Shown here one piece after another: positions 40,914 through 42,886 of a DNA stretch of 42,886 nucleotides. The notes below the pieces were generated by a model that saw only the letters and a program-made list of their open reading frames with translations, searched no databases and was not told the DNA's origin. Numbering within the stretch: the stretch's first letter is position 1; every line of letters starts with the position of its first letter. Source of the stretch: Thermoleophilaceae bacterium (lineage in GTDB: Bacteria; Actinomycetota; Thermoleophilia; Solirubrobacterales; JACPNS01); NCBI GenBank assembly GCA_016462645.1, contig JAEMSX010000017.1:1-42886 (forward strand), read 5' to 3'. The translations under genes and the position numbers were made by a program.

Positions 40914-41842
40914 CAGAAGGCCTCCTGGTCGACCTTGCGGAAGACGAACGGGCGTACGCGTTCAAGGCCGATCGCGGACGGGTTCACGATCATCTCGGTC
41001 GAGCCGAGCACGAGGATTCCCCCGGGCATCAGCGCGCGGGCGAGGATCTCATGCACCTGATCGCGGCGTTCGCGCTCGAAGTGGATGGCGACATTGCGGA
41101 AGAGAATCAAGTCCACAGCATCGGTCTTCGACGCGAAGAGGTCTTCGACCTTGAAAGTCAGAAGCTGCTTGATCGACGGTTTGGCCACCCAGCCCCCCGG
41201 AACCTTGTCGAAGTACTTCTGCAGCAGACGCGGCGGTGCGTCGCGGGCGTCCTCTTCGGAGAAGTGTCCGCGTCTGGCCCGCTCGATCATCCGCGGGTTG
41301 ATGTCGGTGCCCTTGATCTGCGGCGTGCGGCTCAGCTTGTTGCCCATCTCGAGACAGATCGCCGCGAGGGTGTGCGGCTCGGCGCCGTAGGAACAGCCGG
41401 CCGACCAGAGCTTGAGCTTGCGGCCGTCGGCGCGGGCGTCAAGCTCGGGAAGGATCTCCTGTTCGATCGCGTCGAAGATGTCGGTGTTGCGCCAGAGCTG
41501 GCTGACCGTGATCGTCATCCGTTCCATGAAGCGGTCGAGCAGGATCGCGTCCTTCTGCAGCATGTGCAGGTACTCGGTGAGCGTCTCGGCGTGATTGCGC
41601 GATGCGAGTCCGCGAGCGCGCCGCTCCATCTGTTTGCGCTTGTAGAGCGAGAGGTCGACGCCCAGCAGATCCTTCACGCCCTTGCAGAAGTTCTCGAAGT
41701 CGCCCGGCGGGAGCGGCTTCAGCGGCTCGGGCGCGGGCAGGGGAAGTCCGGCCCCCGGAACGCGGGAGTTGATCGGCGCGCGTGTCGGCGCGGGCGGGAT
41801 CGGCACGCGCGGGCGGTCCGGCTTCTTGATCGGGTCACTCAC
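40913..41842 (-). CDS. cheR: Chemoreceptor methyltransferase CheR
   Basis: A 309-residue SAM-dependent methyltransferase. I use GTG 41842, placed six bases after GAGG inside the end of cheB, with an 8-base overlap. A proline-rich N-terminal stretch (about 10-50) precedes the CheR N-domain (FENFCKGVKDLLGVDLSLYK). The SAM motif reads LWSAGCSYGAEPHTLA rather than the common STGEEPYS, and the TxFFR motif is TVSQLWRN; both are variants. ILFRNVAIHFERE (about 242) and LGSTEMI near the end are standard. No C-terminal TPR. It adds methyl groups to receptor glutamates. Confidence 0.93.
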   Translation of the reverse strand: MSDPIKKPDRPRVPIPPAPTRAPINSRVPGAGLPLPAPEPLKPLPPGDFENFCKGVKDLLGVDLSLYKRKQMERRARGLASRNHAETLTEYLHMLQKDAILLDRFMERMTITVSQLWRNTDIFDAIEQEILPELDARADGRKLKLWSAGCSYGAEPHTLAAICLEMGNKLSRTPQIKGTDINPRMIERARRGHFSEEDARDAPPRLLQKYFDKVPGGWVAKPSIKQLLTFKVEDLFASKTDAVDLILFRNVAIHFERERRDQVHEILARALMPGGILVLGSTEMIVNPSAIGLERVRPFVFRKVDQEAF

Positions 41843-42886
41843 CAGCTGCCTCCACGAGCGCGGCGCCGATCTCGTCGATCGGCAGGACTGCATCGTCGAG
41901 TCCGGCTTCCGTGATCGCGCGCGGCATGCCGTTCACGGTCGTGGTGTCGCCGTGCTCTGCGATCACGATGCCTCCGGCTTCCTTGACGAGCTTTGCGCCC
42001 TTGCAGGCGTCGCGGCCCATCCCGGTCAGCACGGCGAGCACGATGTTTCCGCCGTAGCTCTGGACGGCGTCGGTGATCGTGATGTCCGCACACGGACGCA
42101 GTCCGCCGATCGCCGGCTCGTCCGAGAGCTCGACGCGCTTGCGGCGGATGCGCAGGTGGAGGCCGCCGGGTGCGACGAATCCGTGGGTGGCGTCGATCTT
42201 CTCGCCCGGTTCGGCCTCGGCAATGTTCAGCAGACCCTCGGAATTCAGTCGCGTCGCGAGCGAGCGCGTGAAACCGGCGGGCATGTGCTGGACGATCACC
42301 AGGCCCTGACCGAGTTCTCCGGGGAAGTGCTTGACGACTTCAGTGAGCGCGCGCGGGCCGCCGGTTGAGGATGCGATCAGCACGAGCTTCTTGCCGGCCG
42401 GGTGAGCATCGCGCGAGGAGAGCTTCTTGCGCGGGGCACTCGGTGCCTTGGCCGGGAGCTCCATCACGAGCCCGTCTCCGCTGGAGCGGCGCTCGGGGCG
42501 CTCGAAGGTCGCGGCCTGCGCCTTGCTGAGGAGATCGTCGAGGAAGTCCTGCAGCTTGCCGCCGGTGGCGCGCTTGGGCACAAGCTCAAAGGCGCCTTCG
42601 GCCAGTGCGTCAACGGCGCGCACGCCGCCCTGTTCTGAGAAGGATGAGACGACGACGATCTTCAGCTGGCGCATCGAGCGCAACTTGCGCAGCACTTCGA
42701 TGCCGTCCACCTCGGGCATCGCGAGATCGAGCGAGAGGACGTCGGGTTCGTGCTGGCGGCAGGCATCGATCGCTTCGCGCCCGTTGGCTGCTTCTGCCAC
42801 CACCTGCATCCCGTCACGCGTGAGGACGTCGGAGATCAGCCTGCGCATGAAGGCGGAATCGTCCGCCACGACTACGCGGGGTGCTT
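41835..42886 (-). CDS. cheB: Chemotaxis methylesterase/deamidase CheB, 5' end cut by window
   Basis: The frame is open to the right edge: residues APRVVV precede VADDSAFMRR, so the true start lies outside; an internal GTG at 42869 is not the start. About 350 residues are visible. Receiver domain: DDSAFMRR, phospho-Asp in SLDLAMPEVDG, SSFSEQG, and KRATGG in place of the usual KP. Linker about 130-160. Methylesterase triad: Ser in ASSTGGPRAL, His in VQHMPAGF, Asp in GMGRDACKG. It removes receptor methyl groups when phosphorylated by CheA. Confidence 0.94.
   Translation of the reverse strand, partial: APRVVVADDSAFMRRLISDVLTRDGMQVVAEAANGREAIDACRQHEPDVLSLDLAMPEVDGIEVLRKLRSMRQLKIVVVSSFSEQGGVRAVDALAEGAFELVPKRATGGKLQDFLDDLLSKAQAATFERPERRSSGDGLVMELPAKAPSAPRKKLSSRDAHPAGKKLVLIASSTGGPRALTEVVKHFPGELGQGLVIVQHMPAGFTRSLATRLNSEGLLNIAEAEPGEKIDATHGFVAPGGLHLRIRRKRVELSDEPAIGGLRPCADITITDAVQSYGGNIVLAVLTGMGRDACKGAKLVKEAGGIVIAEHGDTTTVNGMPRAITEAGLDDAVLPIDEIGAALVEAAGE

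Noticed and set aside
1-42886. CRISPR array, tRNA/rRNA genes, insertion sequences, prophage or toxin-antitoxin genes
   Set aside because: I looked for repeated spacers, tRNA-like cloverleaf ends, transposase motifs and integrases on both strands and found none that could be supported.

Overview
This window is a GC-rich bacterial chromosome segment with tightly packed genes and many GTG/TTG starts. The gene content suggests an actinobacterium, perhaps of the Thermoleophilia/Solirubrobacter type: biotin-dependent acyl-CoA carboxylase with several crotonases, a 70-residue biotinylated protein of the mycobacterial TB7.3 type, EgtB/EgtD, and a CheC/CheD chemotaxis system. That placement is an inference from gene content; no rRNA or tRNA gene is present to confirm it. 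I see no phage, insertion sequence, CRISPR array or other sign of a mobile island.

Bases 1-13,000 hold mostly acyl-CoA and envelope metabolism. An acyl-CoA carboxylase beta subunit (cut by the left edge) is coupled to an enoyl-CoA hydratase-family gene on the minus strand, and a second crotonase lies upstream. Then come a dienelactone hydrolase, a lipoprotein, two tandem paralogous giant membrane proteins with a glycosyltransferase-C look, an LCAD/IVD-type acyl-CoA dehydrogenase, an SDR reductase ending in a clear intrinsic terminator, and a lactonase-like metallo-beta-lactamase-fold enzyme. The carboxylase/hydratase operon and the acyl-CoA dehydrogenase share an AAGTAAGAA-N7-TTC..ACT operator, so they look like one regulon.

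Bases 12,231-28,067 contain a glycosyltransferase 2 - glycerol kinase - acyltransferase operon (glycerolipid metabolism). Divergent from it is a biotin block: a biotinyl-domain miniprotein, a methylmalonyl-CoA-decarboxylase-like crotonase, bioF-bioD-bioA and a Nudix hydrolase. egtB-egtD (ergothioneine), a secreted family-2 glycoside hydrolase, an MBL-fold hydrolase, a small four-helix membrane protein, a succinate-semialdehyde-type aldehyde dehydrogenase and a VOC protein follow.

Bases 28,133-42,886 (all minus strand, read right to left) are a chemotaxis locus: cheB-cheR-cheA-cheC-cheD-cheY, receptor pair 1, cheW, receptor pair 2, receptor pair 3. The six receptors are arranged as three A-B doublets. 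In every doublet the A stop and B start overlap by four bases. A and B proteins carry class-specific N-terminal, post-TM2 and signalling-tip sequences, and the tip differences fall at positions known from E. coli Tsr as trimer contacts. This suggests obligate partner receptors, and is the most unusual system in the window. A sigma-28-like promoter lies ahead of cheW. No flagellar or pilus gene is present here.
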